From: Panopea generosa
Lineage: Eukaryota; Mollusca; Bivalvia; Adapedonta; Hiatellidae
DNA: 64,000 nucleotides
Assembly: GCA_029582155.1 (NCBI GenBank)
Contig: CM055897.1
Location: 95,281,582 to 95,345,581 of the forward strand
Direction of reading: 5' to 3'
Positions 22,362 through 34,287 of the stretch are shown piece after piece. The stretch's first letter is position 1. The number at the start of each line of letters is the position of its first letter. The position numbers were made by a program, and so were the translations under genes. A model generated the notes under the pieces. It saw only the letters and a program-made list of their open reading frames with translations, ran no database searches and was not told where the DNA came from.

Positions 22362-24502
22362 TAGGGCCTCCACTGGGATCCGCCAATGTCGCCAAATGCG
22401 AAGGAAATTTTTGATTTTCGAAAGATTTTCCTCTTTTGCAAAAGTGGTTGCGACAAGGAAATCAACAGCCGATTCTCATATTCAAATTTTCTAAAGAAAA
22501 AACTGTAGAAATGATCTTAGCTAATCCATTTAACTGTCCCCTCATCACAATCAACAACTATGACAATTAACAGATTAATCAGCACCCAGCTGTGATATCT
22601 CCCTCAGGCCATTGCACTGTCACACATCATAAATTTCAACACATGTGTAAGATTACCCTTTGCTAAAAATAGTCACGTGGTCGCGTAGTGACAACCGGCA
22701 TATTCATATTTTTAATTATTATATATATTTACATTTTTTATTCATATAGAAAATGTAACATGTCTTAAAATATGCTAAATTGTCGCGTTGTCTGTCGTCT
22801 GTTAGAAGCACTTTCTCTGAAACCACTAGGCCAATTAAACTGAAACTTCACATGGGTGTTTCTATTGCATAGGAGACTATACAGAAGATTTTTTTTTTCG
22901 ATCTGAAATTCAAGATGGCCGTCGTTACTAAAAATAGTCCAAAACTTAAAAAATCTTCTTCTCATGAAGGGCCCAACAGATTTTCAAAATGTTTATGTAG
23001 TAATGATGACCAACTATAGTTTTGTTAGATTTGTTCAAATGGTGTCCCTAGGGTTAAATATGACCCCTCCCGAGGGTTCAATTAGGGGACACATGACATT
23101 ATAATATTTATTTTTTTTTTTTTTAAAATTGAAATGATTTTGCCTATATCTCCACAAAAGCAAATGTTGGTGAAGGAAGTTCAGATTTGAAAAAAATGAG
23201 TGGGTTCCTCTGTCTTAAGGGGTCAGGAGGGGCCCCAAAAGGGTAAAAATTGGGAATTACTAAATATGTTTTATTAAGAACCGGTGTGTCAGATTTGTTC
23301 ATATTTTGCATAAATTATCCCTATGTGTAGGGGTTTGATTGCAGATAGAAATTTAGGGGCTAAAATTTATAGGGGCCCTGTAAGGGGACTTAGAATTCTT
23401 CATAGGGATACTAAGGGAAAACAGAAAATTCTCTTTTTCTTTCATCTGTTCTTAAACCGCTAATCCAATTAAACTGAAACTTCACATGGGTGTTTCTATT
23501 GCATAGGAGACTATACAGAATTTTTTTTTTTTCCATCTGAAATTCAAGATGGCCGCCGTTACTAAAATATTCCAAAACTTAAAAAATCTTCTACTTATGA
23601 ACGGCCCAACAGATTTTCAAAATGTATATGTAGTAATGATGACCAACTATAGTTCTGTTAGATTTGTTCAAATGGTGTCCCTAGGGTTAAATATGACCCC
23701 GCCTCGAGGGTTCAATAAGGGGACACATGTCAATATAATATTTTTTTTTTTTTTTATTTAAATGGAAATGATTTTCCCTATATCTTCACAGAAGCATTGT
23801 TAGGTGAAGGAGGTTAAGATTTGTAAAAATGACTGGGTTCTTATGTCTAAAGGGGTCAGGAGGGGCCCCAAAAGGGTACAAATTGGGAATTAGTAAACTT
23901 GTTTTCTTATGAACCGGTATGACAGATTTGTACATATTTGATATAAATTATCCCTGAGTGTGGGGGTTGGATTGCAGTTAAGAATTTAGGGGCTAAAATA
24001 TATAGGGGCCCTGTAAGGGGACTTAGAATTTTACATAGAAATACTGTTGGAAAACAGAAAATTCTCTCTTTTTTTTCATGTTTTCTGAAACCACTAGGTC
24101 AATTAAACTACAACTTCACATGGATGTTTCTATTGCATAGGAGACTATACAAAAGATTTATTTTTTCTGTCTAAAATTCAAGATGGCCACTAATACTAAA
24201 AATAGTCCAAAACTTAAAAAATCTTCTTCTCATGAACGGTCCAACAGATTTTCAAAATGTTTATGTAGTAATGATGACCAACTATAGTTTTGTTAGATTT
24301 GTTCAAATGATGTCCCTAGATTTAAAAACGACCCCGCCCCGATGTTTCTATTGCATAGTAGAATTTCAAAAAGTGCTATGGCCACTATGAGTCAGTAGAG
24401 CACCCTCAGGCCCTCTTGGGCCTCTTGTTTTGAATTTGGCTTCAACTTTTCAAATATGGCGAAAGTAGTGGCGGGAAAAAAAAATAGCCAGAGGAGGCCC
24501 TG
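22362..24502. mobile_element. TIR DNA transposon, TAGGGCCTCC ends, 6 bp target duplication
   Basis: The left end TAGGGCCTCCACTGG and right end CCAGAGGAGGCCCTG form a ~14 bp inverted repeat. Flanks are GATTAA on both sides (22356-22361 and 24503-24508). The interior from about 22780 to 24432 is occupied by three ~635 bp tandem modules of the dispersed repeat described at 59661, ending in its GGGCCTCTTGTTTT terminus. The transposon was therefore itself invaded or captured that repeat. Confidence 0.8.
22780..24432 (+). repeat. Dispersed repeat (family G) with three ~635 bp tandem modules
   Basis: Each module starts near CTGAAACCACTAGGCCAATT (about 22814, 23449, 24083) and continues with CACATGGGTGTTTCTATTGC, AAATTCAAGATGGCC and CAAATGGTGTCCCTAGG. 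The 3' end is AGGCCCTCTTGGGCCTCTTG. The 5' palindromic head seen in other copies is missing. Confidence 0.8.
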
Positions 24503-25109
24503 GATTAACCTTCCAGGATCCCAGAAACGAGTAGCTAGGTTAACTGATCTTTGTTAGCCCTCAATAGCATGAAAATGACACTTAATATTCAAAGAAACAA
24601 ATAAACAAACCAAAATGCTCATTTGCAGTACTGGGATATCGATTTGAAACTTGATTGTCTCGGTAAGAAGACATTGCACCACTACCATATTAATCGGACA
24701 GCCTATATAAGTACAAATGTACTATATAAAACGTGAAAGAATTTGAAATCTCAGAATTTAAATCGGTCAAGGGATATTTATCTTTTGTATTTTCAGATCT
24801 AATTATGTCTGCATATGATCTAATTACAGAGGGTTGCCAATCCTGTAACCCACTTGCTGTAGCTATAGATAGACATAATGAAGATGACTGGGGAAGTGTT
24901 GATGACAAATCAATATCACTCATGTTCCAGTTAAGGATATGTGGGTGTCTAACTTTGTTTCATATCTGTACATTAAATAAGTACCTTTGACTTACAATCT
25001 GATTGGTACCAGTTCTATTTCATCTTATTCCATAGTGGTTTAAATTTATGTTTCCTTAAAGACATTTCTTCGAGTTACTTCTAGCGCGGAGATTTTTTTT
25101 AAATAATGC

Positions 25110-26350
25110 ACGCAAGTACTTGAAGTAAGACAAGTATAAAACACTAGAAAAAAAATATAGGTCACCATGCTTGTTTTTTTTGCTACGACTAATTTTAAAC
25201 TACATTGCTTTACATTTTTTTAAAGAAAAGACAGGAAAGGGTTGCAAGTTATAAATCATGTTTTATTTACTAAAAGAGTGATATATTTCAACAAAATATT
25301 GTTGTCATCCATGTAACAAAAGATAAAGTATCTAAAACAGAAAAAATCTGGATGCTATTTTGGGTTTCACCTTTCATACAATGATTTTGATAAATGGCTA
25401 CGATTATAAATTTGGCTGCAAATATCGCAATTTTACACTAATTCATAAATAAAAAAGTTCTAACACGGAGAATTGTTTCTTTCTTTCTAAAATGAGGCAC
25501 GATAACAAACCATATCAGAAAATAAAATAAAAAATATGTCACCATGCTTGTTACTAAGTTACAGTGCTAAATATTACCTCCCTTTTTCATAAAATGGCCG
25601 CAATCGATGCATTTTCACAATAATTCAATAATAAAAACAGTTCTTACGTGGAGTGAAGAATTGTTTCATTCTTTCTACAAAGAGGCACTATAACAAACCA
25701 AATCAGAAAATAGAATAAAAAATACAGGTCACCATACTTGTTACAAAGTTACAGTGCTAAATATTACCTCCCCTTTTTATAAAGTGGCCGCAAACAATGC
25801 ATTTTCACACTAATCCAATAATAAAAAAAGTTCCAACCTGGAGAATTGTTTCATTCTTTCTACAAAGAGGCACTATAACAAACCAATTCAGGAAATAAAA
25901 TAAAAAATATATGTCACCATGCTTGTAACTAAGTTACAGTGCTAAATGTTACCTCCCCTTTTCATAAAATGGTCGCAAACTATGCATTTTCACACTAATT
26001 CAATAATAAAAAATGTTCCAACATGGAGAATTGTTTCATTCTTTCTACAAAGAGGCACTTTAACAAACCTAATCAGGAAATAAAATGAAAAATATATGTC
26101 ACCATGCTTGTTACTAAGTTACAGTGCTAAATGTTACCTCCCCTTTTCTGAAATGGCTGCAAACAATGCATTTTCACACCAATTCAAAAATAAAAAATGT
26201 TCCAACACGTAGAAATGTTCCATTCTTTCTACAAAGAAGCACAACAACAAACAATATCATAAAATAAAATAAAAAATACATATATATTCTTGCTTGTTAC
26301 CAAGCTATAGTGCTAAATGTTACCTCCCCTTTTCATAAAATGGCCTAAAA
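25110..26350 (+). repeat. ~185 bp satellite-like tandem array, about 6.5 copies
   Basis: Units start near GAATTGTTTCATTCTTTCTA (about 25470, 25657, 25844, 26028, 26212) and include GTCACCATGCTTGTTACTAA and GTGCTAAATGTTACCTCCCC. Copies differ by scattered substitutions. The first copy at about 25110-25290 is the most diverged. No coding frame is conserved between copies. Confidence 0.9.
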
Positions 26351-26534
26351 TTGTCAAAATGTTGAACATTATCTGTTGTTATTTTTTTTATAAATGAAGT
26401 TCCATTGCATGGTGCACTACATAACAATTATAATATTTGTAATAATTGTAATTTATAATGTAATTACTGTTATGTTGCTTATACATTTCATATATACCGG
26501 GTAATTGATGAAAATCAATATTTGTGAGTAATAG

Positions 26535-26605
26535 TTTGAAATGTTAGAGGCCTAGTGGTAAAACCATGTACTGTCAATCAAGGTTGGATCACCAGTGACC
26601 TGCTA
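26535..26605 (+). repeat. tRNA-like SINE head remnant
   Basis: GAGGCCTAGTGGTAAAACCA resembles an A box and GGTTGGATCACCAG a decayed B box. Confidence 0.4.
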
Positions 26606-27179
26606 CTCATCATAATATCTTCAGAGTTTATCTACGAGTCCATTCAAGTCATTTTTTCTGATATTTATCTTGGCTAAAGTAAGTCACACCGTCATCCATT
26701 ATTATTACATTAACTTGGACATTTTTATTCCTGTACTGGACATTAATCTTAGAATTGTCATTAAAATTTTAGAACACTGGTGCACTGATAGAAATTGTTC
26801 TTAATTTTTCATAATATGTGCATTTCCTACAGTCTTTTAAAAAAACATCATATGTTTTTCAAGTACTTTTTCTTAACTTGGTCCCAATATCTGATTTATT
26901 GTCACAATCCATGCTTCTGGCAACACATACCGGTATTGTATTAAATTGGCCTGGTCCTGGTGTACTGCTTGACTGACTTCATCACTGAAAATTAAAAAAA
27001 GTTTATATATGAGATAAAGAAATAAATGACAATGTTTGTATATAAGCTTAATTTACACCCCCACCAGTTTCCCACATGGGTGATACACCCAGAAGAGTGT
27101 ACAGTTTAGTCTATTTAGGTTTGTGGGGGATAGTGCAGGAAATAAATATCATAGAAACCCAGTCATATGTTTCAGCTGG

Positions 27180-27340
27180 TTCTTTTGCTCGGTGTATAGT
27201 ACCATCATAAAGGTCCTCAGTTTAAAGTCCCATCTGAATAACTGTAGGCACTGTAAGTTAGCCAGCCTCAGCTATTGAACTCTCAACTCTGAGCTAGAAG
27301 TATCGTGCTCTACCGACTGAGCTAATCGGTCTGGCTAAAA
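27180..27340 (-). repeat. tRNA-derived SINE head, minus strand
   Basis: The minus strand reads GCCAGACCGATTAGCTCAGT then CGGTAGAGCACGA, a well-preserved A-box region, with GAGTTGAGAGTTCAATAGC in the B-box position. A second tRNA-like piece (TCGGTGTATAGTACCATC) in the other orientation lies upstream. Confidence 0.5.
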
Positions 27341-27514
27341 AAATGACAATGTACTTTCATAAAACAGCACAATACATGGGTATAGTTTGACATCTCAAGG
27401 GCTATAACTGAGCAGCAATTCCTGTTATGATATATTTGTTAAAATATTAAACAAAATCTTATGATTATAAACTTGCATGTATGTGGACATTTTATACTGA
27501 ATGAAACTGTTATG

Positions 27515-27690
27515 TAACAAGCAGTCAAAGGGTTACAAGCTCAAACCCCAGCTCGGCCAGTCTCTGTGATGATTTTAATATATGCAAATTTCAACATTGT
27601 GTCTCATGTTCATTCATCTTTAATCACTGATTCAAGAAGGAAAGTTGTCAATTACTTGCACGGATATTGGGTGTGCCAAACAAGTGGTCA
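27515..27690 (+). mobile_element. SINE family A, partial copy
   Basis: From CAAACCCCAGCTCGGCCAGT the body continues through GTGTCTCATGTTCATTCATC and TTGCACGGATATTGGGTGTG. The 3' portion is lost. Confidence 0.65.
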
Positions 27691-27927
27691 CAGGTTTGAT
27701 AACCTTCAGATCCTCTGTTGTACTCATGATTATTTTGTGGTTTTCCATAGTAGAAATAAACTGAAAAGGTTAAACTACATTAATAATTACCATTGGCCCC
27801 TTTTGATTGTCACTCCTTCATTTAGTGCTTCTGTACACGTTGTCTATGTCATGATATTGATTGGTCTTGAAACTTCATTTTCATGTCTTCATAGTTGTCA
27901 AGTATTCATGACAGGTATTTCAAGCCA

Positions 27928-28355
27928 GGTATTTCCCATACAAACATATGATCAATTAGCTGTATATGAGCATATAAACACAATCCCGAACAAAATGATG
28001 CCCAAATTATAATGTGTGACTAACACTTTATAAAACAAGCGTGTAACTCACCCGAGTAAAAAAAAAATGACTTTCAAAGCAGGTTAAGTACACTACGCAC
28101 TAAAACGTGAAGTTTTTTAATACGACTCGCATAATTCAATTTGAAGCCAAGTTGGAATCCTCGGCAATTTAAAAATAATTTATAAAGCGTTTGTCACGCT
28201 TTATAATTTGAACACCTTTTTTATAATTCTAAAGCGTTCTGGATAGTGTTTGTTAGCACATATACAGCTCACTGACCATATATTTATGTATGGGAATTGT
28301 GCTCACAACTCAATTGAAATTTTTTTTAAAAAAGTTTAAACGTGGATGTGTTGCT
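27928..28355 (-). mobile_element. TTAA-type MITE (family T), one end truncated
   Basis: The right end CGTGGATGTGTTGCT is followed by TTAA (28356-28359), as in the full copies 46089-46578 and 63336-63823, of which it is the reverse complement. About 60-70 bp of the other end are missing. Confidence 0.85.
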
Positions 28356-28974
28356 TTAATACTCAATTGCTTTGTGTTGATGTCAAATGATATTGGACTT
28401 TTCCTGTTTGATGTGTCTTGTTTGTTTCCACTGTTCTTACACTCCCACACATATACAGTTTATTTATAGCATTGACCCATATAAGTGTCTTCCATAATGT
28501 TCTTCAATACCAAACTTTTACATGCATCAGGTCAGCTAAATGTCAAAATTCAAGATTTAATCATCCTTGTCTCCATCCGGGTACAATATTGTTACAGGTA
28601 AATTCTTTATGTATTCAACAAAGGGAACAAATTCACAAATGATTCATATCCGAAAGTGAGTTATCCGAAATGTTACCACTACGAGTATTGATTATATTTT
28701 TGTAGTTGTTTCTTCGATTTTGTTATGTACAAGCACTTCTGGTGGTTTAGAACGAAAAACAATATACACTTCCATGCTTGTAGATCACTTCCGTGACAAA
28801 AACCTGTCTAATTTACATTTCTGACATCTCGAAATGAAAATACTTCGCTTTGTAAATATCCTAGTGCGAATCTACTTTTAATTAACCAAACAGCGAAAAT
28901 AGTCCCTGAAACTATAATAATACAGAAAGGAACCATGTGCGTAGAGATGCGCAGTAACAACCCGCAGAAACGTC

Positions 28975-29450
28975 TTTAATATCTCATAGTAGTATCCTTG
29001 ACTTACAGTTGTAATCCATCTAATGTTCCATTGTGGTATTAATTGACTTACAATCAAATTGGGTACCATTGATGATTCATGTCTAACCATTGCAGTATCT
29101 TAGACTTACACTCTAATTAGGTACCAGTCATAATCAATTGTAGTTTCTTAGACTTACACTCTAATAAGGTACCAGTCATAGTCAATTGCAGTATCTTAAG
29201 ACTTATACTCTAATAAGGTACCAGTCATAGTCAATTGCAGTATCTTAGACTTACACTCTAATAAGGAACCAGTCAAAGTCAATTGCAGTATCTTAGACTT
29301 ATACTCTAATTAGGTACCAGTCGTAGTCAATTGCAGTATCTTAGACTTACACTCTAATTAGGTACCAGTCGTAGTCAATTGCAGTATCTTAGACTTACAC
29401 TCTAATTAGGTACCAGTCATAGTCAATTGCAGTATCTTGGATTTAAAACA
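28975..29450 (+). repeat. 48 bp minisatellite
   Basis: The unit CAGTATCTTAGACTTACACT plus CTAATTAGGTACCAGTCATA plus GTCAATTG repeats about seven times from 29090. More diverged copies precede it from about 28975. A related single monomer lies near 24985-25010 (CTTACAATCTGATTGGTACC). Confidence 0.9.
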
Positions 29451-30820
29451 CTCTGATTGTGTGTCAGCCATTCCCCATTGTAGTAGATCTCTGATTGGGA
29501 GAGGAACACGGACAAATAATAATCTGTAGTAATGTAGGATGATTTATCATCTTTTACATATGCTTAAGTTTATGAAAGGTCATAAACCAGTCAATATTAT
29601 TTTCAAAATGGCATTGCAAGTGCAAATTCTACATTTTGCAAGAAACAACAAATTGATTATTTTGAAACACGGAGTCAATGTGGAAAAATATATTGCTAGT
29701 AGTAAATGAGTTCACCTGTAAATTTGTATATGATATTCCGACAAGAAATTAAAGAAAGGCAACATGATGGTCAAAACTGCGTGAACGAGTGAGCCATCCC
29801 TTAGGCCATTCAGGCCTTTGATATCTTTCTGTACTCACACAATTTGCTGTCTGTCTTTTTTTTTGCTCCTTGCCCTTTTTACAGGTCTAGAAAAAAACAC
29901 TATATTTTTCTAATGCTACATGTGAGCCATTATAACATTGTAGTCCTCTTGTCTTTATTATTCTCCACAAGTGATTCAGTGGTTGAGCATGTTATCCTAT
30001 GATATTTCCTTTCTTCAATAAAAAAAATCTTAAGAAGCATGTAGCTCAGTGTGCTAGCCATTTTAGTCTATAAAAGTTGATTAATCTGTGTGAGATCAAT
30101 ATCCCAGTTACAGTTGCTGTCTACCATAGAATACTCCTGCTGTAACTCCAATCTGTGTCAGAGTTCCCACAGGGACAGACGGCCTCCATGATCATTTGCC
30201 ATGCCTCACTGGGAAGTGTTCACATGATCAGTCATTTGACATGGTTTGAAATTTTGTCTGCTGATTCTCATGGGATTGTGAAAAACATGCTCAGTCAGAG
30301 TAGCAGAGTATTAATGTCATCAGCTGCCTGATGCTTCATGCTTCCAACACTGCAGCTCATGACTTTACAATGTGTGTTTTCAATATTGAATATTGAAAAT
30401 TGATGGATATACTGTATCCATAATGACGTTGCTAGTTCAGGCAAGTGTGCCATGCTATCCTCCGCTTTATTAGTCATCAGAATTGGAATGTGGTTTTATT
30501 TTTGTTCCATAGTAGGCTTTCCTTGTAGTCTTTAAAGAATGATAAAAAGATATTGAGATTTCTTAATTTACCTTCCTTCACTGTTTTACTTCATTTATAA
30601 CAACCAAAATTGGACAGAAACATTCAAAAATTTGTACAGCATGATTATATATCAAATGTTTTACAAAAATTGTCTAAGTCCGTGTTGGTACCATCTTTAC
30701 CCTTGTGTTGTCTGCACTCATGTTTAAAGCGTATCCCCTGGTGAAGACTTAGTGTGAGAATTTTTATCTCCTGTGTCTAATAAATTGTTAAGCATATATA
30801 AATTTACCAGTACCATATAT

Positions 30821-31263
30821 TCCCTTATTAATGCGTTACATTTTACAAGGTTTGGGCGTTTATAAAAGATAAAAAAAACGAATTTTTAACAAAAATACAA
30901 TAAAACTGATAAAGCCCTGGAAAAAACCTTAAATCCAGTTTAAATCCCCGAAAAAGTGGTTCAGAATTATTTGAGAGTGAATGAAATAATTGACTTAGGA
31001 TGAAAAAAAAGCTGATGATCTGTATTACTAGTTTTAAACAGCAAATATTGGGAAGTGTTTATTCAACCAAAAGTGGTTAAGTGGTCACCCAATATATAAA
31101 CAATGGTTCCTAAGATGATAAACACTCTGCTAATTGTTGTCTGTGTAACAAAATAATCGATCTGGGAAAGATGGGCGAATACGCACTCAACTCGCATATA
31201 TGTTTTATTTTTTAATTTTCCAGAAAAATAGTGGGGTAAGGAGGGCGTGGGAATAAACGGTAT
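30821..31263. mobile_element. Probable MITE with TACC..TATTCCC ends
   Basis: The left TACCATATATTCCC and right GGGAATAAACGGTA are imperfect inverted repeats about 440 bp apart. The target duplication is uncertain. Confidence 0.45.
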
Positions 31264-31422
31264 ATTTTGAAAATATGAACACTTTACGGTGGTAACCATT
31301 TTTCCGGTACTAAAATTGAAGAGGGCAAAGTTTATATACCGGTTACATTTTGAAATTCATTAATTTATTAATTGTTCTATTTAGAAATATATAATTTTAA
31401 CTATTTAGGTGACGTTTATTAG

Positions 31423-32658
31423 CTCACCTGTCGGCTCACAGGTGAGCTTTTGTGATCGACTGGTGTCCGTCGTTAACTTTTAGCTTTTAACAACTTCTCC
31501 TCTGAAACCACTGGGCCAATTTTGATACAATTTCACAGAAATGTTCCTTGGGTGACCCTCTACTAAGTTTGTTCAAGCCATCTTGATTCGTCAAAAAACA
31601 TGGGGGCCAGGGGCTGGGGTTAGTTTACTATATAAGCTATAGTAAAAACTTAAAAAATCTTCTTGTCAGAAACTACTGGCTCGATTTTAAAATAATTTCA
31701 CAGAAATGTTCCTTGGGTGACTATCTACCAAGTTTGTTCAAACCATCTTGATTTGTCAAAAAACATGGCAGCCAGGGTGTGGGGTTAGTTTTTTATGTCA
31801 AATTACTTCCCCTGTTTTGTCCGTATATAGCAATTATTATAAGAAGAGGTAATAAACTCTTTAAATAAACTTTTTTTTTGCTATTATTATACAATATTAT
31901 ACTAGATATAAGTTTTAAAAGATAATTCATCAAAAAAAGATGAATGATACAATTATAATCAATGATTGAATATTATTCAAATATCATGAACCATTTTAAA
32001 AATAAATGTTTTTCTGAATATAAAAGTCATTGTTTTTATTGTGTAGACAAGTTTACTGCTTCATAATTAAGCAATACCATAAATTTTATAGCTAGTTTTT
32101 TCACAGGAAGAAGTCTGCTTGAGATTTTCAGTGTCAAAGTGTAATTGAAATCTTGGAGGATGGGCTTAGTTGTTTTTGGGGGAGAGTGCCCTGTGACAAA
32201 GATTCTTTCAAGTGATATACTTTGGGAAGGCTTGTGTTTGAAACTCATAGGAATATTTATTGTGCTGGAACTGCAGATTGTTTCATGCACAATAGTTTAG
32301 TCTGATGCTTTAGTTTGAAACCGTTCTCAAACATAACAGGTTAGTTTTGTGCTCGAACTGGATTTTTATCTTAGTGCGAAGACTTAACATCTATAGTAAA
32401 AACTTTAAAAGCCTTCTTGTCAGAATTTACTGACCTGATTTTGATGTAATTTCACTGACATTTACTATGGGTGAACCTCAACCAAGTTTGAAATCTTTTA
32501 TGCATCTGTTACATCTTCAAAACAAATCAAAATTCTAACTACTTGCCCATCTCATCTTTCTGGAATTTTGAGCGTACATGTATTATATAATCTACTTATG
32601 TTGGGTGACTCAATGTCAGTCAGGTGAGCAATATAGGGCCATTTTGGCCCTCTTGTTT
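31423..32658 (+). repeat. Hairpin-headed dispersed repeat (GCTCACC family)
   Basis: The head is a perfect 11 bp-arm palindrome (AGCTCACCTGT, 6-base loop, ACAGGTGAGCT), followed by GTGTCCGTCGTTAAC. The body has repeated modules around CTCTGAAACCACTGGGCCAA and ATTTCACAGAAATGTTCCTT (31500, 31680, 32430). The tail is a second palindrome, AGGGCCATTTTGGCCCT, then CTTGTTTT. A ~590 bp unrelated stretch (about 31800-32390) interrupts the modules. Confidence 0.75.
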
Positions 32659-33000
32659 TAACTTCTATTTCAATGAGATGTAAAATAAGAGACACTTTAC
32701 AATTATATTCATATTAAAATAGTCCATGCCTTCTAACCACTTGCATTGTAATAACTAACCAAAATCTTTTGGTGACATGTCTAAGCACACTGATTATTCA
32801 GAACTAGTGACATCATCCAGGGAAACACAATCATCTTCTCAGAATGATTGCCTTACTTTATACTTATAGATATTTGATTACCCTAACGCTTTTTTAAATT
32901 GGCAGGTATTCAAAGTGGAATTAATTTCTGATGAGGAACTGGTTTTGATATCAGCTAGTTTCAACCCTTTCCAGGTCTTCTTCAGGATGCCAATGTTTTT

Positions 33001-33545
33001 TATGCCCCCCAAAAAAGTTTTTGGGTGGCATATAGTAATCGCAGCGTTCATCTGTCCTTCCATCCGGTATTTCGTTTCTGGCCTGTAACTTTGTCATGCA
33101 TAGATGATTTTGTTGATACTTGGTACAAATGATCAACATAGTATAACGACGTGTCGCGAGTAAGACCCACACCCGTACCTCAAAGGTCAATGTCACAATT
33201 TGAGTTTGTTTGACAACACTTTGAGTTTGTGACATTTTGTTTCCAGCCTGTAACTTTCTCATGCATAGATGGATTTTATTGATACTTGCTACAAATGATC
33301 AACATAACATGACGACGTGTCACGAGTAAGACCCACACCCATACCTCAAAGGTCAAGGTCACAATTTGGGTTTGTTTGACAACACTTTGAGTTTGTGTGA
33401 GATTTCGTTTCCGGCCTGTAACTTTGTCATGCATTGATGGATTTTGTTGATACTTGCTACAAATGATCAACATAAAAAATCATATATTATTATTTTCGCA
33501 GACCATTTTGGGGGCATGTGACACTTAACAGCGACATTTCTTGTT
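33001..33545 (+). repeat. Hairpin-headed dispersed repeat (GCCCCCC family)
   Basis: The head is a palindrome with one mismatch, ATGCCCCCCAAAAAA paired with TTTTTGGGTGGCAT. Three ~167 bp modules follow, starting at TTTCGTTTCTGGCCTGTAAC-like points (33072, 33238, 33405). The tail is TTTTGGGGGCATGTGACACT and then CATTTCTTGTTTT. Confidence 0.75.
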
Positions 33546-34212
33546 TTTCTGAAAAATACTATTGGCATTTCATTAAAATTAATTTGTATGTTCAGTATTA
33601 AAGTAAAAACTCACAAGGAAAAGTCCTATGACCATTACTTGTATTTGTTAGAATTATAGTGCTTTATATACATAGAAAATTGGATTAGATTTTTTATAGC
33701 ATGTACCATATTATTGTCCAATTTCAGTCTTAATAGCTTTTATTTTGAGAAAAGTTTTGAAAAGATGAGCAGGTTGTCCTCAGACATCACTTGTTAGAAA
33801 TTGTTTTGTAATTGACAATTAATCAAAAGTGCCATGTGTTATAAATTTGATGCACAGATCTATCTCTTTCAAACTTCTCATAGTTTTTGCGTAGGACTAA
33901 AGCGTGTCCTGAATTTACCAACAACAAATATTTCAAATGAAGAGGTATTCAAGTATTCCCCGTGGTGACTGGTCTTGTTTTATTCTGGATCTGTTATATA
34001 TCATCACTTTGAATGAATGGATTAATTATTCCGTCACATTTATGGTCTTAAATCATTGACAAAATGAAATGACTACATTGCATGTTATGTTTCAAGTTTA
34101 TTGCTATTTTATTGTTGGATAGATACTAGGATACATAATGCCATGCCTGTGAACAGCCATTTTTTGATTACATATAGATCTATCTATACTTGTGTGCCTG
34201 TCTGTATTTCAG

Positions 34213-34287
34213 TACCTTGGCTGTGTCGAGGTGTTCGAGTCAAGAGGTATGCAGGTCTGCGAGGAAGCTGTGAAAACCCTGAAAACA
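34213..34287 (+). CDS. numb: Numb coding exon 2: PTB domain, residues 47-71
   Basis: The exon sits between TCTGTATTTCAG and the strong donor GTAAGT, is 75 bases long, phase 0 at both ends. It reads [20 protein letters not shown] and then KTLKT. This is the second PTB strand and the first helix, nearly identical to fly Numb. Length and boundaries match the 25-codon vertebrate exon exactly. In vertebrates an alternative 33-base exon follows at this junction to give the PTB-insert isoform. I see no convincing equivalent in the 977-base intron here. Confidence 0.95.

Larger units (their letters stand above)
22230..24610 (+). mobile_element. SINE family A copy split by a transposon
   Basis: The SINE body (from GCCCGGTCACAGTTTTTGTG) runs to 22361 and resumes at 24503 with GATTAACCTTCCAGGATCCC. 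It ends near 24600 in AATATTCAAAGAAACAAAT. The 2.14 kb gap is the TIR element 22362-24502. This is the second family A SINE in the window broken in this way. Confidence 0.8.
13836..34212 (+). other. numb: Numb intron 2 (20.4 kb)
   Basis: Bounded by GTAGGT and TCTGTATTTCAG, phase 0. Recognised contents are listed separately (MITEs, SINEs, tandem arrays, dispersed repeats). Outside these I see nothing in 13840-14930, 15180-16245, 18200-19170, 19805-20440, 20965-21880, 26605-27180, 28360-28975, 29450-30815 and 33550-34200, apart from AT-rich tracts. A tract at 21885-22200 starts with TTGTCTCGCTTTTTCAAA and resembles 52478-52660, so it is probably another dispersed repeat. Confidence 0.7.

Noticed and set aside
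24733-24990. 85-codon open frame preceded by an acceptor-like TTTTGTATTTTCAG at 24783-24796
   Set aside because: In the phase required by Numb the segment starts with a stop codon. No known domain, and an equally long antisense frame exists.
27566-28012. 148-codon plus-strand open frame
   Set aside because: It spans the end of a SINE, unique sequence and the start of a family T MITE, so it is a chance fusion of repeats.
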